Below, one piece after another: positions 7,926-16,041 of a stretch of DNA of 64,000 bases (position 1 is the stretch's first letter; every line of letters begins with the position of its first letter). Both the position numbers and the translations under genes were made by a program. The stretch is from Chloroflexota bacterium (GTDB lineage Bacteria; Chloroflexota; Anaerolineae; Aggregatilineales; Aggregatilineaceae). The stretch lies in assembly GCA_012729765.1 (NCBI GenBank), contig JAAYCM010000025.1, forward strand, positions 1 to 64,000, read 5' to 3'. The notes under the pieces were generated by a model. The model ran no database searches and had not been told where the DNA came from. It was given only the letters and a program-made list of their open reading frames with translations.

Positions 7926-8032
7926 AAAAAACCGCCGAAGGTTATTCGACGGTTCGCTTGCCGTGGTCTGCTGGCGGATGCGCTAGGCACGCGCAGATCG
8001 CCATCGCCGGAGAGGTTCCGACCACGGCAAGC
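7926..8032 (-). promoter_or_regulatory. Attenuator-like leader of metG
   Basis: Minus-strand arm 1 GCTTGCCGTGGTC (8032-8020) is perfectly complementary to arm 2 GACCACGGCAAGC (7968-7956). Immediately after arm 2 comes a terminator: ACCGTCGAA (7953-7945) with TTCGGCGGT (7939-7931) and six U. Arm 2 also holds ACGG (7964-7961), which could pair with CCGT (7952-7949) inside the terminator arm as a weak antiterminator. Arm 1 starts 5 nt after a run of Met codons in the leader ORF. A ribosome stalled there would hide arm 1, free arm 2 and favour read-through into metG. The structures are seen; the mechanism is inferred. Confidence 0.5.
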
Positions 8033-8087
8033 GGCGCATGCGCATCATGACGTTCCAGACGTCGTGCCAGCTACTGTGCTCGTTCAT
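7983..8087 (-). CDS. Leader peptide of metG (34 codons)
   Basis: This short ORF opens with ATG at 8087 and stops with TAG at 7985-7983. The peptide begins MNEHSSWHDVW and continues NVMMRMRRLPW, with Met at codons 14, 15 and 17. The ATG starts exactly 7 nt after the -10 box TATAGT, so the transcript is probably leaderless; no ribosome site is seen. The Met codons sit just before the first arm of the attenuator stem, the arrangement expected for sensing Met-tRNA charging ahead of metG. Trp codons 7, 11, 22 and 29 are also frequent, which could be chance. Confidence 0.45.
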   Translation of the reverse strand: MNEHSSWHDVWNVMMRMRRLPWSEPLRRWRSARA

Positions 8088-8094
8088 ACTGCAT

Positions 8095-8123
8095 ACTATA
8101 CGGAAGATGGCCAGGCGTGTCAA
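8095..8123 (-). promoter_or_regulatory. Strong sigma70 promoter of the metG leader
   Basis: On the minus strand, TTGACA (8123-8118) and TATAGT (8100-8095) are 17 bp apart. Confidence 0.8.
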
Positions 8124-8257
8124 CGGGAAGATGGGGCGCTATACTGCTGGACAGGTTTGAATCGTCCTGGCGCAAGTTCGAGCGGGGCAGCATGTCGTAG
8201 GTGACTTTGTCTTTGCTGTTGCGTTCCAAAAATAATTGCTTCTCATCAATTTTTCAT

Positions 8258-8285
8258 TTGTGATAAGCACAATATATGCTACAAT
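8258..8285 (+). promoter_or_regulatory. Promoter of a candidate small RNA
   Basis: TTGTGA (8258-8263) and TACAAT (8280-8285) are 16 bp apart, about 7 nt before the first hairpin of the short RNA. Confidence 0.5.
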
Positions 8286-8291
8286 CTAGGC

Positions 8292-8346
8292 AATCCAGAT
8301 TACTGGAGGTGGAAGGCTATGCCTTCGGGCCCAAACGGGCCTTTTT
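8292..8346 (+). ncRNA. Candidate small RNA of three tandem hairpins
   Basis: Between the promoter at 8258-8285 and a T-run lie three back-to-back perfect hairpins: TCCAG-atta-CTGGA (8294-8307), GAAGGC-tat-GCCTTC (8312-8326) and GGCCC-aaac-GGGCC (8328-8341) followed by TTTTTG. A GGAGGTGG stretch between hairpins 1 and 2 is ribosome-site-like. The RNA faces the convergent DUF3800 gene, whose stop codon is 10 bp beyond. It may be a regulatory RNA or only a compact terminator with a spurious promoter. The remaining region 8130-8257 shows nothing recognisable. Confidence 0.4.
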
Positions 8347-8356
8347 GTTTTTTCTA

Positions 8357-9151
8357 TTATGGCAACCATTTTCTACCCCATCCGTCTATTTTTCCATCCG
8401 GGCTGCGCACATATTTCTGATCTTCCAAGATTTGAGCTATCTGACCGCCAAAATTAGGCGGAAGAGCTTGTCTCTGTTGTCGTGCCAACACGGCCTTATA
8501 ACTTGGGTGAGCCATCAGATCCGCCAACTGCAAACCGCAAATATTGTTTGCCTTCAGCTTAACTTTGAGTTGTTTGCTGGTAAGGCAACGTGAAAAAACT
8601 TCTGCCTTCACAAAATCAGTTCCCCGTTCGTAAATACGCTCAAACGAATCTTTCAGCCGCTTATCTTCCTTGCCGCCGCGTGACTCAGCTAAAACGTCAC
8701 CTTGAGCATCCTGCCTGTTTAACCAGTGTACGTAACGTTCAAGTAAAACTTGTTGGCTATAATGGTAAGGATCGTGACGCCATACTTCATAACGCTGCAT
8801 ATGTTCGAGTTTATCAATCACTACCGTGATCACGGCGTACTCTAACTCTCGCAACAATTGGAGCAATTCAGCATTAAAACAACTTTCCACTTCCGGATCT
8901 CGAAGTGCATCAAAGGGAGGCTTTTTATTTACCAACTCTTTGCGATGCAATATAAGCGGATCATCGACATGCGTGACGAAATAGCTTCGTTTGAGGGCTT
9001 CGATCTGGGGAGCGACAAAGGTATCAACGTAGCCAAGTTCTAATATGACTCCTGTCAGGCTTAAGTAACGATGGTTGGGATCGCGTGATGATCCTAGATC
9101 CGAGTTGCCGACTTCATCAACATAAAGGCGATATTTCAGAGGGCGGTCCAT
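8357..9151 (-). CDS. DUF3800 domain protein
   Basis: A 264-aa soluble protein with the DUF3800 pattern: an N-terminal YRLYVDEVGNS (conserved Asp-Glu of a predicted RNase H-like site), HRYLSLTGVIL, HRKEL near residue 69, a central VITVVID, and GLQLADLMAHPSYKAV near residue 220. The family is of unknown biochemical activity, is common on mobile DNA and is suspected to be a nuclease. The gene is clearly richer in A+T than its surroundings, suggesting acquisition. It follows the AbrB-like gene by 33 bp on the same strand and may share its transcript. Confidence 0.75.
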   Translation of the reverse strand: MDRPLKYRLYVDEVGNSDLGSSRDPNHRYLSLTGVILELGYVDTFVAPQIEALKRSYFVTHVDDPLILHRKELVNKKPPFDALRDPEVESCFNAELLQLLRELEYAVITVVIDKLEHMQRYEVWRHDPYHYSQQVLLERYVHWLNRQDAQGDVLAESRGGKEDKRLKDSFERIYERGTDFVKAEVFSRCLTSKQLKVKLKANNICGLQLADLMAHPSYKAVLARQQRQALPPNFGGQIAQILEDQKYVRSPDGKIDGWGRKWLP

Positions 9152-9184
9152 GATCTATGCTCGCAGAAACACAAGAGATACGGA

Positions 9185-9472
9185 TCAATCGGAAAGGAGG
9201 TCGCCATAGCGCTCGTCGAATAGTTCGTCGCGGATTTCCTCACCGCTTGCTAGCAGATCGCTCACCGTCAACCCTTTTTCGGCCAGCAGCTTACTCATGT
9301 AATCAGCGAATTCGGGCACCAGCAACCGTTGGGGAATCAGCAGCAGGTGATCTTCGGTCTGCATCACCTTGAGCGTATCCCCGGCCTGCAAACCCAGCGC
9401 CTCGCGCAGTTCAAGCGGGAGTACCAGATTACCTTCCGCATCCACGCTCAGTTCATACGTTACACTTGCCAT
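9185..9472 (-). CDS. SpoVT-AbrB domain DNA-binding protein
   Basis: A 95-aa protein starting MASVTYELSVDAEG. The N-terminal half is a swapped-hairpin AbrB/MazE domain (GNLVLPLELREALGLQAGDTL, then LLLIPQRL). The C-terminal half is a helical acidic tail. AbrB-type proteins bind DNA as dimers and often act as antitoxins or autoregulators. GAGGA lies upstream of ATG 9472, which I prefer to an in-frame TTG at 9487. No standard toxin lies next to it; the neighbours are DUF3800 and a DUF4268 protein, which makes the set unusual. Confidence 0.75.
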   Translation of the reverse strand: MASVTYELSVDAEGNLVLPLELREALGLQAGDTLKVMQTEDHLLLIPQRLLVPEFADYMSKLLAEKGLTVSDLLASGEEIRDELFDERYGDLLSD

Positions 9473-9526
9473 GTTCCGTGTCCTCAATCCTGGTCGTGCC
9501 TGTGGAGCTTATAGCTCTCCGCTATT

Positions 9527-10477
9527 TTATCCCTTTAACCGGCGCAGCCGCTTGCGAAAGACTTCATCGAACCGACACATTGCAGTAATCATCATCTCGT
9601 GCAGCTCAGGCCAGCTTTCCGGCTCATACAGCCCACCGTAGCCTTCCCAGGTTTTCTGTATCCGGCTTGTACGTTTCTCATCCAGGCGTTCCCAACTTAG
9701 ACTGTCGCCAAACTCAGTTTCAATTACCTGTCTCTCAGCAAAAAGGGCGTCAAAAATAGCCTTATTTTGTGCCTGCTCACCCGTATCAATATAGAGTTCA
9801 ATCCCTGCGCTATCTTTCCAGATCAGGTAGTTAAAGGCGATTCCCGATCTGCCAGCTCCGGTGCTGAGCCAGTGATCCGTGCTGGGGCTAATGTTGGCAA
9901 ATAAAGAAATCCCTCGTTCACGGACTCTCGCGGTAAGTTGAGTCCAAAAGTCGTGACGCTTATGATGACGCTCCGCCCACTCCTTTTTCTGTTCCCCTAC
10001 ATCTTTGGTTTCTTCATCCGGTCCGGACAGAATGGTAAATAATGGCGCATAAGGTGAAGTGCCAATGCGTACTGCCTCGACCTGCACGAGATAGAAGGCA
10101 ATATCCGAACCTGTCATCTCATTCAGCCAGTCGATCACCCGCCCATGCTCTGGGCGTACTTCCGGCGCCACCCAGATCGCCGCTTTCGCCTCCAGATTGA
10201 CAAGGTAGGTTAACAGCTTACCCAGGTGATCATGATCCGTCTTGCCAAACTGGTTTTCGATGATCACCAGCCGTCCGTTACTATCCTCACAGAGCAAGTC
10301 GACATTGAAAGGGCCTACCGATTTTTCACGTTCCAGCACGGTCAGATCAAGACCAACACGGGAACTGAACGCCCCAATGTTGTGCTCCAGCCAGGTTGTG
10401 AAGTCCAGGGCTTCATGGCGAAATGCCTCGCGAATGGGTACGACTTCGAGGTGACCAATAAGATGATCGGATGACAT
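9527..10477 (-). CDS. DUF4268 protein with PD-(D/E)XK nuclease-like N-terminus
   Basis: A 316-aa protein. Residues about 50-95 read FNVDLLCEDSNGRLVIIENQ and then KTDHDHLGKLLTYL, the D...E-x-Q pattern of PD-(D/E)XK-type domains (ExN/Q variant). From about residue 165 on (HHKRHDFWTQLTARVRERG, later YIDTGEQAQNKAIFDAL) it fits DUF4268. Such proteins occur near restriction and defence genes, but a biological role is not established. It has its own promoter (10519-10547) and GGGGAG before ATG 10477. The base composition is lower in GC than the flanking genes. Confidence 0.75.
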   Translation of the reverse strand: MSSDHLIGHLEVVPIREAFRHEALDFTTWLEHNIGAFSSRVGLDLTVLEREKSVGPFNVDLLCEDSNGRLVIIENQFGKTDHDHLGKLLTYLVNLEAKAAIWVAPEVRPEHGRVIDWLNEMTGSDIAFYLVQVEAVRIGTSPYAPLFTILSGPDEETKDVGEQKKEWAERHHKRHDFWTQLTARVRERGISLFANISPSTDHWLSTGAGRSGIAFNYLIWKDSAGIELYIDTGEQAQNKAIFDALFAERQVIETEFGDSLSWERLDEKRTSRIQKTWEGYGGLYEPESWPELHEMMITAMCRFDEVFRKRLRRLKG

Positions 10478-10518
10478 AAGTTATAACTCCCCGCTGAATG
10501 TACGGCGCGATCGTATGA

Positions 10519-10547
10519 ATTGTATAGTTAATCTTCTCTTAGATCAA
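10519..10547 (-). promoter_or_regulatory. Promoter of the DUF4268 gene
   Basis: On the minus strand, TTGATC (10547-10542) and TACAAT (10524-10519) are 17 bp apart, about 40 bp upstream of the start codon. Confidence 0.6.
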
Positions 10548-10599
10548 TTGGGGGCACAAGTATTGACACTGACACGCATGTCATCAGGCGTCCCACCGT

Positions 10600-12102
10600 C
10601 TACGGCGCGCTGGCAAGCTCCTCGACTCCACCCGCGTAGAACGCGCAGACCCACCCCCCGGCAGGGACGATCTCGGCGGTCGCGCCGTCCGGCAGATCAG
10701 GCTCCCGGCCCTCGGCACAACGCAGCCGGGGCGCGTCTTCGGGCACGTCCTCTTCCGCCACCGACCACCCGCCGAAATCGCGCTCGGCGTAGTACCACAC
10801 CGCCGGGCGCCAGTGGTGATCGATCCACAGCGGCTCGCCGGGCGGGATCGTCGCCTGCACCGCCGGGGCGATGCTGGTCGAGAGGTCATAGCGGAACTGG
10901 TAGAGCTGCCAGAAGTAGCGGAAGCCGTTGAACGCGAATACGGCCAGCAGCGCCAGGAGCACGGCCCCGGCAGCCCAGCGCTGCACCGCTGGCGCGTAGG
11001 CGGCCTGCTGAAAGAGATAGGACGCGCCCACCGCCCCCAGGATCGCGAACACCGGCGCGAAGTAGTAGGACCAGTAGTCGTGCACCAGCGCGCCCTGCCG
11101 GAACACGGCAATATGCATCGCCGCCGTGAACGCCAGCGCCGCGATCACGCCCGCCCCCTGTACCTGGAAGCGCGCGTGCGTCCCCCGCAGCGTGACCAGC
11201 GCCACGATCAGCCCCAGCGCCGCCAGCACCAGCAGCGCCATCGTATAGCGGATGCGCATCAGCACCCAGATCAGGTGGCGCAGGTAGTCGATCAGGTTGT
11301 AGGAATACTGCGTGTCTTCAGAGCCGACGCGGTGGACGAACGCCTCTTCCATATCGCGGAAGAAGTCTGGGTTCTGGGCGACGCTCGCCCCGACGAACGC
11401 GGCCAGGGCGATCACCACTGCTGCCGAGAGCACGCCGATCACCCACCAGCGGCGCGGCGCGAGCAGGAAGGCGTGTGCCGCCAGCCCGGCGGCGAAGAAC
11501 AGCGCCGGCCAGCCCGCCCAGATCGCCAGCACCAGGAACACAGCCGCCGCCAGCATGTGATAGGGCGTGTCTGCACGCAGATAGCGCAGGTAGAACAGCC
11601 CGGCCAGCAGCAGGAAAGCCAGCGTCACCGGCTCGTGATTCGCCATCTGGCCGTAGAAGGCGATCATCGGCGTTGCCACGAACAGGATCGCGCTGATCCA
11701 GCCGACGCGCGGGCCGAAGGTCCAGCGGGCCAGCGTGCACACCGCCGCCGCCGCAATCAGCGTCATAAACATCGGCATCAGGCGCACGCTGGCTTCATGA
11801 TCGCCCAGCAGCGCGACGAAGAACGACGCCAGGATGCTGATCAGCGGGGGGTGGTGCTGGTAGAAAAACGGCTCGGCGTCGCTGGCCGGATCGACGTTCA
11901 TCGCCTGGCCCAGGCGCAGATCGAGATAGCCCTGACGCAGATAATTGTTGGCGGCGATATGCACCCAGGCGGTGTTGTTGTCGTGCCGCCCGGTGTAGGG
12001 CGTATCCAGCCGCGTCGCCCAGATGCCGAACACGCTCAGCAGCGCTATCACGACGAGCAGGATTGAATATGGACGTCGAGGGGTAGACGTTTCAGGCAAC
12101 AT
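10600..12102 (-). CDS. GT39-family (PMT-like) membrane glycosyltransferase
   Basis: A 500-aa polytopic protein. After the first membrane helix (about residues 12-30) comes the extracytoplasmic motif DTPYTGRHDNNTAWVHIAANNY. An FYQHHPPLISIL motif near residue 80 corresponds to the HPPL/QPPL signature of GT-C enzymes related to ArnT and protein O-mannosyltransferases. About ten more hydrophobic segments follow, then a soluble C-terminal domain of roughly 100 residues. It probably transfers a sugar from a polyprenyl-phosphate donor; the acceptor is unknown. It has a single-gene unit with a promoter at 12231-12259. Confidence 0.75.
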   Translation of the reverse strand: MLPETSTPRRPYSILLVVIALLSVFGIWATRLDTPYTGRHDNNTAWVHIAANNYLRQGYLDLRLGQAMNVDPASDAEPFFYQHHPPLISILASFFVALLGDHEASVRLMPMFMTLIAAAAVCTLARWTFGPRVGWISAILFVATPMIAFYGQMANHEPVTLAFLLLAGLFYLRYLRADTPYHMLAAAVFLVLAIWAGWPALFFAAGLAAHAFLLAPRRWWVIGVLSAAVVIALAAFVGASVAQNPDFFRDMEEAFVHRVGSEDTQYSYNLIDYLRHLIWVLMRIRYTMALLVLAALGLIVALVTLRGTHARFQVQGAGVIAALAFTAAMHIAVFRQGALVHDYWSYYFAPVFAILGAVGASYLFQQAAYAPAVQRWAAGAVLLALLAVFAFNGFRYFWQLYQFRYDLSTSIAPAVQATIPPGEPLWIDHHWRPAVWYYAERDFGGWSVAEEDVPEDAPRLRCAEGREPDLPDGATAEIVPAGGWVCAFYAGGVEELASAP

Positions 12103-12230
12103 ATCGACCTCACATTTCCCGTGCTGGCGGCTGTCCCCGCCGCTATGCAGCAGGTATTTGGTCGATTACTTTTCCGTCACAAGAAACGCGCCCGTTATCC
12201 GAACGCGTTTCGTGTTGAAGCACACGTTAG

Positions 12231-12259
12231 AGTATACAGACAGGCAGGTAATATGTCGA
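12231..12259 (-). promoter_or_regulatory. Promoter of the GT39 gene
   Basis: On the minus strand, TCGACA (12259-12254) and TATACT (12236-12231) are 17 bp apart. The 5' untranslated region (about 120 nt) carries an inverted repeat AAACGCG (12184-12190) / CGCGTTT (12204-12210). Confidence 0.55.
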
Positions 12260-12306
12260 GCGTTGTGACAATTTTATCATAATCTGCTGCGTGTAAGCCG
12301 CGCGCC

Positions 12307-13659
12307 CTACCCGGCTGGCTGTATCGTCTCGCCGGGCACCAGCACATCTGGCGGAGTCGCGGCTTCCGCCCCGACCTGATAGCCCGGTAGATCACGCTCC
12401 AGATGCCGGATCGCAGGGTTGGCGGCGATCAGCAGTGTCGCGGCAAGCACGAGCGCGCCCGTGAGCACCAGCAGCAGGCCCATCCCCGCCCCGGCCTCGG
12501 AACCGACCAGCGGCGCAATGTGCGACCAGCCCGGCCCGCCGACCGCTGGCTCCAGCACCCGATCGACCAGCCAGCCGGTCAGCACGAACGAAAACGGCGT
12601 GGTCAGTGTGAAGAACTGGCCGGTCAGGGCAAAGACGCGGCCTTGCAGATCGGGCGGAGTCTTGGCTTGCAGCAGCGAGGTAAAGAGCGCCCCGGCCAGC
12701 GGCAGCGGGAAGAACAGCACGAACAGGATCACACCCAGCGCGACCGGGTGATACGCCATGCCATAGGCGACCAGCATCACGCCGACCATCAGATAGCCGA
12801 GCAGGATCACGCGCATCCGGTCGCCCACCCGCCCGGCCACCGCGACGGCTCCCGCCCCGGCCAGCGCCCCCAGACTCATCAGGCTCATCAATGCCCCGGC
12901 GGTGGACTCGCTGCCGGTCCGGCTGATCAGGTAGGGGATCGCCAGTTCCAGCGGGCCGTTGAGCAGAAAGAACACGAACGACAGGTAGAGCACCATGATC
13001 AGCAGCGCGTGGCGTCCGGCCAGGTAGCGCCAGCCGCCCGACAGATCGCGCCAGAGGCTCCCGCCCAGCGCTTCCGCGTCTTCGCTGGCCGCCGGGCGTG
13101 GGATCGTGATCCGGGCGACGACGGTGAACGCGACCAGGAACGTGAGCAGGTCCACCACCATCACGCCCGTCACGCCCACCAGGGCATAGAGTGTCCCGGC
13201 CAGCAGCGGGGCCACCACGCCCGCCAGCGGGAAGCCCATCTCGCTCAGGCCGTTGGCGCGATCGCGATGGTTTTCGGGCACCAGCATCGTGATCGACGCC
13301 TGGCTGGCCGGGCTTTGAATTGTGGCGAAAATGCCTTGCAGCAGCATCACGGCATAAAGATGCCACAGCTCGAATACGCCGCCCGCAAAGCTCGCCAGCA
13401 GCAGGCACGTGCCGAGCGCCTGCCCAGCGTCGCCCAGCATGATCACGCGCCGCCGGTCCCAACGGTCAGCCAGCAGCCCGGTCAGGCTGCCTCCGGCCAT
13501 ACCTGGCAGCTCCGCGAAGAAGGCCGCCAGCAGCAGCGGTGAGCTTTGGCCGGTGTCCTGAAAAATCTGGATGCCGATCGCGACGCCGGTCATGCGGCTG
13601 CCGATCAGCGAGATAACCTGAGTCGCCAGCAGGGCGTAGAAGGTGCGCAGCGAAGGCAT
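12307..13659 (-). CDS. MFS transporter (EntS/MFS_3-like efflux type)
   Basis: A 450-aa major-facilitator protein with about 12 membrane segments. It starts MPSLRTFYALLATQVISLIG, and the loop between helices 2 and 3 reads GLLADRWDRRRVIMLGDAGQ, the D-R-x-x-R-R loop signature of MFS. The overall pattern resembles the enterobactin-exporter/macrolide-efflux group, so it is probably a drug or siderophore exporter; the substrate is not deducible. I start it at ATG 13659, which has GGGAG 6 nt upstream; a longer frame to 13788 would run into dnaN. A terminator at 13691-13712 separates it from dnaN. Confidence 0.8.
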   Translation of the reverse strand: MPSLRTFYALLATQVISLIGSRMTGVAIGIQIFQDTGQSSPLLLAAFFAELPGMAGGSLTGLLADRWDRRRVIMLGDAGQALGTCLLLASFAGGVFELWHLYAVMLLQGIFATIQSPASQASITMLVPENHRDRANGLSEMGFPLAGVVAPLLAGTLYALVGVTGVMVVDLLTFLVAFTVVARITIPRPAASEDAEALGGSLWRDLSGGWRYLAGRHALLIMVLYLSFVFFLLNGPLELAIPYLISRTGSESTAGALMSLMSLGALAGAGAVAVAGRVGDRMRVILLGYLMVGVMLVAYGMAYHPVALGVILFVLFFPLPLAGALFTSLLQAKTPPDLQGRVFALTGQFFTLTTPFSFVLTGWLVDRVLEPAVGGPGWSHIAPLVGSEAGAGMGLLLVLTGALVLAATLLIAANPAIRHLERDLPGYQVGAEAATPPDVLVPGETIQPAG

Positions 13660-13690
13660 AGCGGCTCCCTGGTTCAACTCATTCGAAAAG

Positions 13691-13712
13691 AAAACTCCGG
13701 GCGATGCCGGAG
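13691..13712 (-). terminator. Terminator of dnaN
   Basis: On the minus strand, CTCCGG-catcgc-CCGGAG (13712-13695) is followed by TTTTCTTTT. Confidence 0.8.
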
Positions 13713-13741
13713 TATGGTGTTTCCAGTGTGGCCGGGCCGCG

Positions 13742-14887
13742 CTAGCGCCCGGTGGTGGACATCGGCATGATGACGTGAATGAAGTCATCCCGATCGGCAG
13801 GCCGCACCACCCCCGGCGCGGTCGGGCCGCTCGTTTCGAGCATGACCTGATCCTCGCGAATCACGTTCAGCACGTCGATCAGGTAGCGGATGTTGAATGA
13901 AACCTCGACCGAATTTCCCTCGATGTCGGCCTCGACCGGCGCGCGCGCGTCGCCTTTTTCCTGCGAGCGCCCCGCGACCGTCACCTGCCCCGGCGTGTTG
14001 TGGCTTCCGCTCGGCTCGATCAGAATCCGCGCCGTGTTCGAGGAGTCTTTGGCGAACACTTCCGAGCTGCGGCAGGCGGCCAGCAGATCATTGGTGCGGA
14101 CGCGGACGATCGTCTGTGACTGGCGCGGAATGATCGCCTCGTAGTCGGGGAACTTGCCCTCGATCAACTGCGAGACGACCAGCGCGCTGGTCAGGCTGAA
14201 CATCACCTGCCCGCGCCCATCCGGCAGCGAGATCAACACCTCCTCGTCCTGGTCAGAAATGATCCGGCTCAGTTCGTTGAGCGTGCGCGCCGGGATGATC
14301 ATCGGCTCCGGCTCCTGATCGCCCACCGTGAATTCTAGTTCCGTCGTGCGCACCGAAAGCCGGTAGCCGTCGGCGGCGGCCAGCGTCAGCACGTCTCCCT
14401 CGAAACGGGCCAGCACCCCGGCCAGCACCGGGCGGTTGTCCTCTTTGGCTGCCGAGAACACGACCTGCTCGATCATCTCTTTGAAGACCGGGCCGGGCAC
14501 ACCGATCGCCCGCTCCGCATCGAACTGCGGCAGCAGCGGGTATTCGTTCGCGTCCATGCCCTTGATGTTGGCCGTCTTCCCGCCGCAGCTCAGATGCAGC
14601 GTCAGGGTGCGCGGGTCGAGATCGAGATCGATCCGCTCCGGCGGCAGGGTAGACACCAACTCGTACAGCGTCCGGGCCGGGACGGTGATCGAGCCGCCTT
14701 CTTCGACCTTGGCACCGATCCAGTACGAGATGCCCAGCTCAAGATTGGTGGCAGCCAGTTGCAAGCGCGCGTCCTCGGTGGAGAGCAGCACGTTAGCCAG
14801 GATCGGCAAAGTCGGGCGGCTCTGGATAGCGCGCGACACGACGCTCAATGCCTTGTATAAATTCTCTTGCAACACAGAAACGCGCAT
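13742..14887 (-). CDS. dnaN: DNA polymerase III beta sliding clamp
   Basis: A 381-aa protein starting MRVSVLQENLYKALSVVSRA, with RPTLPILANVLL near residue 25, VPARTLYELVSTLP near 75 and the C-terminal IMPMSTTG-type end. It forms the dimeric ring that tethers the replicative polymerase to DNA. The length is close to the usual 365-380. AGGAGA precedes the ATG. It is not next to dnaA, gyrB or recF here, and no DnaA boxes were seen upstream, so this is not an obvious replication origin. It ends at a clear terminator. Confidence 0.95.
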   Translation of the reverse strand: MRVSVLQENLYKALSVVSRAIQSRPTLPILANVLLSTEDARLQLAATNLELGISYWIGAKVEEGGSITVPARTLYELVSTLPPERIDLDLDPRTLTLHLSCGGKTANIKGMDANEYPLLPQFDAERAIGVPGPVFKEMIEQVVFSAAKEDNRPVLAGVLARFEGDVLTLAAADGYRLSVRTTELEFTVGDQEPEPMIIPARTLNELSRIISDQDEEVLISLPDGRGQVMFSLTSALVVSQLIEGKFPDYEAIIPRQSQTIVRVRTNDLLAACRSSEVFAKDSSNTARILIEPSGSHNTPGQVTVAGRSQEKGDARAPVEADIEGNSVEVSFNIRYLIDVLNVIREDQVMLETSGPTAPGVVRPADRDDFIHVIMPMSTTGR

Positions 14888-14982
14888 ACCCTGTCTCCTA
14901 CGTGCACCGCGGCGCTTTACATGGTGATTTAGCTGAGATAATTATATCGGGCGTATGGCTTTCTCACCAGCAGCCGATCGCT

Positions 14983-15834
14983 CTAACAGCCGTGCGGCAC
15001 GGTGATGTTCGGCAGCGTGTCGAGTGTGGCCGCCTCGACGGCGTAATGCAGCACAAGCTGGCCGCTCACCGGCGCTTCGGACCACAGCACGCGCACATTC
15101 TCGACCTGGGCGACGATGTCGTAGCGCAGCACGGCATTATACTGCGGCGCGATCCACAGCTCGGCGCTCAGATCGACCACGCTGTCCGATCCCTGGTGCA
15201 GCGCGGGCAGGCGCGCGTCTTCCGGTGCGAAGGTATACTGCCACGCCGGGACGCCTTCGATCTCCATGCGGAAGCCGTTCGGCACGGCGCGCACGACTCC
15301 GCCGATGATCTGCCCGGCGGCCAGGTCCGCGATCACGGTCGCGCCTTCGCCGCCCAGGGTGCACTGTCCGCCGGAATCGACGATGAAGTAATCGTTGCTC
15401 AGCCGCACGCCCTCCAACCGCCGCACACCTTCATCCGGCGACAGTGCCAGCCCTTCGACGGCCAGCACCACGCGCCGCGCCTCGCCCAGCTCGTTGGCCC
15501 ACACCTGAATCTCGAACTCACCTTCGGCCTCGTCCCCGCTCTCGACGAATTCACCATCGAAGCGGCCCGTGATCGTGTAGAACCAGCCCTGCCGGTCGCC
15601 CAGATTGGCGTCGATCGGGTCGAAGCTCACCAGCCCGAATCCGGGCGGCGGCGCGTTCTCAGTCAGGAAGATCGCGGTGGGGAGCGTCTCCATCTGGGCC
15701 AGGGTAGGCAGCGGTTCCTCGGTCGGATCGGCGGTGCACGCCGCGCCAGCCAGGCTCAACACAATCAGGGTGAGAAGTAGCACAGGGGATAGCAAGCGCA
15801 CGGGTCGTTCTCTCCATTCTGGCAAGCCAGACAA
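14983..15834 (-). CDS. Putative lipoprotein of unknown function
   Basis: A 283-aa exported protein. The N-terminus has arginines, then a hydrophobic stretch LLSPVLLLTLIVLSLAGAAC ending in a cysteine, which looks like a lipoprotein signal although the lipobox (GAAC) is not ideal. The mature part begins with an acidic TADPTEEP linker and is mostly beta-type sequence with no recognised domain. Two cysteines (near residue 157 and at the end, HGC) remain. It lies divergently from the BTAD activator across a 324-bp AT-rich region. I do not recognise the family. Confidence 0.65.
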   Translation of the reverse strand: MSGLPEWRERPVRLLSPVLLLTLIVLSLAGAACTADPTEEPLPTLAQMETLPTAIFLTENAPPPGFGLVSFDPIDANLGDRQGWFYTITGRFDGEFVESGDEAEGEFEIQVWANELGEARRVVLAVEGLALSPDEGVRRLEGVRLSNDYFIVDSGGQCTLGGEGATVIADLAAGQIIGGVVRAVPNGFRMEIEGVPAWQYTFAPEDARLPALHQGSDSVVDLSAELWIAPQYNAVLRYDIVAQVENVRVLWSEAPVSGQLVLHYAVEAATLDTLPNITVPHGC

Positions 15835-15970
15835 ACAGCCACTCGCATTATAGCGGCTTGTAAAGCCTGGTGTCTAAAACGACAGACGGTTACATACGGT
15901 ATGCTAACATGGGTAAAATCATTCTAGAACCATATGGAAACAATTGCTCTTATTTGTTAGTACTAATTAT

Positions 15971-15999
15971 TTGACATACGGTTAATAAAGAGTGATAAT
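15971..15999 (+). promoter_or_regulatory. Promoter of the BTAD activator gene
   Basis: TTGACA (15971-15976) and GATAAT (15994-15999) are 17 bp apart, leaving a 5' untranslated region of about 150 nt. The intergenic stretch 15835-16158 is unusually AT-rich. Confidence 0.7.
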
Positions 16000-16041
16000 T
16001 AAACTGAGTATTCACGATGGGGGTGAGGTATCTCGCTAGCG

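Noticed and set aside
7854..8100. A T-box riboswitch upstream of metG.
   Set aside because: The conserved T-box sequence and specifier stem-loop pattern are not found; the short ORF plus stem arrangement fits leader-peptide attenuation better.
14888..14990. A replication origin upstream of dnaN.
   Set aside because: No TTATCCACA-type DnaA boxes were seen and dnaA, recF or gyrB are not adjacent.
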